Positions 5,141-5,471 of a stretch of 5,471 nucleotides of DNA are shown here, in pieces. The DNA lies in the NCBI GenBank assembly GCA_013695405.1, contig JACDAO010000641.1, positions 1-5,471 on the forward strand, given 5' to 3'. The stretch comes from Acidobacteriota bacterium. Lineage in GTDB: Bacteria > Acidobacteriota > Vicinamibacteria > Vicinamibacterales > Vicinamibacteraceae. How positions within the stretch are numbered: the stretch's first letter is position 1; each line of letters begins with the position of its first letter. The translations under genes were made by a program, and so were the position numbers. Under the pieces are notes generated by a model. That model was not told the DNA's origin. It worked only from the letters and a program-made list of their open reading frames with translations, and did no database searches.

Positions 5141-5471
5141 ATGTCACGTGACACCAACTTCGCGTATTCGTTCCTGGTGTTGTCCAAGGACCGGCGCATC
5201 GCGATCACCGCGGTCTGGGACTTCTGCCGGGCCGTGGACGACGAGGTGGACGAGGACGTCGATCGACCGCTCGAGGTGCGACAGGCGGCGCTGCAGCGCT
5301 GGCGTGACGAACTGGCGGCCTGCTTCGAGGGCGGGCTGCCACAAACTCCCCAGGGGCGGGCCCTGCAGGGGGTCGTCGCGCAGTGGCCGGTGCCGCGACT
5401 GGCCTTCGAGCAGCTGATCGACGGCTGTGCGATGGACCTCGTGGCGACCCGCTTTGCAACCTTCGCAGACC
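5141..5471 (+). CDS. hpnD: Presqualene diphosphate synthase HpnD (5' part only)
   Basis: The frame begins at ATG 5141 and stays open to the right edge, giving 110 residues of a protein normally near 280-300. It is a second squalene/phytoene synthase-family member. Visible are the N-terminal SRDTNFAYSFLVL (2-14), the stretch AITAVWDFCRAVDDEVDE (21-38) with aspartate motif DDEVD (33-37) that binds the Mg2+-diphosphate, and LIDGCAMDL (92-100 region), common in HpnD. It condenses two farnesyl diphosphates to presqualene diphosphate, the substrate of HpnC. The gap from the hpnC stop is 17 bp, and no in-frame alternative start lies in it. No good Shine-Dalgarno precedes the ATG: the nearest purine run, GAAGG, is 20 bases away, too far to serve. 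HpnD rather than phytoene synthase is inferred mainly from the hpnC neighbour and the N-terminal sequence. Confidence 0.9.
   Translation, partial: MSRDTNFAYSFLVLSKDRRIAITAVWDFCRAVDDEVDEDVDRPLEVRQAALQRWRDELAACFEGGLPQTPQGRALQGVVAQWPVPRLAFEQLIDGCAMDLVATRFATFAD

Noticed and set aside
4471..5208. A 245-residue open frame antisense to hpnC and the start of hpnD
   Set aside because: It is dominated by Arg and Ala, as expected for a shadow frame in GC-rich DNA, and the sense strand holds clear HpnC and HpnD motifs.

Overview
This is a GC-rich, densely packed bacterial chromosomal segment. It carries seven protein-coding genes, two of them cut by the window edges. I see no RNA gene, mobile element, CRISPR array or sign of recent insertion. 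The base composition, the hpnC-hpnD squalene genes, the short MutY type and the secreted hydrolase suit a soil acidobacterium (perhaps Vicinamibacteria), but that placement is an impression of style and not a demonstrated assignment.

Layout. Positions 1-1372 (minus) hold most of a secreted alpha/beta hydrolase that runs off the left edge. A short divergent gap separates it from a plus-strand set of three tightly coupled genes. These are a YgfZ-type iron-sulfur repair protein (1424-2407), a MutT-type Nudix hydrolase (2407-2817, sharing one base with ygfZ) and a six-helix TMEM175/DUF1211-type channel protein (2814-3500, sharing four bases with mutT). A MutY-type adenine DNA glycosylase (3466-4173, minus) meets this set tail to tail and overlaps the channel gene by 35 bp. 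A 62-bp divergent gap then leads to hpnC (4236-5123) and the start of hpnD (5141 to the right edge), both plus strand.

How the genes fit together. MutT and MutY are two arms of the GO (8-oxoguanine) system. MutT clears 8-oxo-dGTP from the nucleotide pool, and MutY removes adenine paired with 8-oxoguanine. MutY carries a 4Fe-4S cluster and YgfZ supports iron-sulfur enzymes, so the middle of the window reads as an oxidative-damage neighbourhood, although this link is inferred from position. HpnC and HpnD turn farnesyl diphosphate into hydroxysqualene by way of presqualene diphosphate, the entry to squalene and hopanoids. HpnE would be expected just past the right edge.

I do not see a new biological system. 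The points most worth a second look are the MutY with no C-terminal 8-oxoguanine-recognition domain, the two minus-strand genes whose -10-like hexamers both sit exactly 6 nt before the start codon (possible leaderless transcripts), and the beta-rich domain ahead of the hydrolase.
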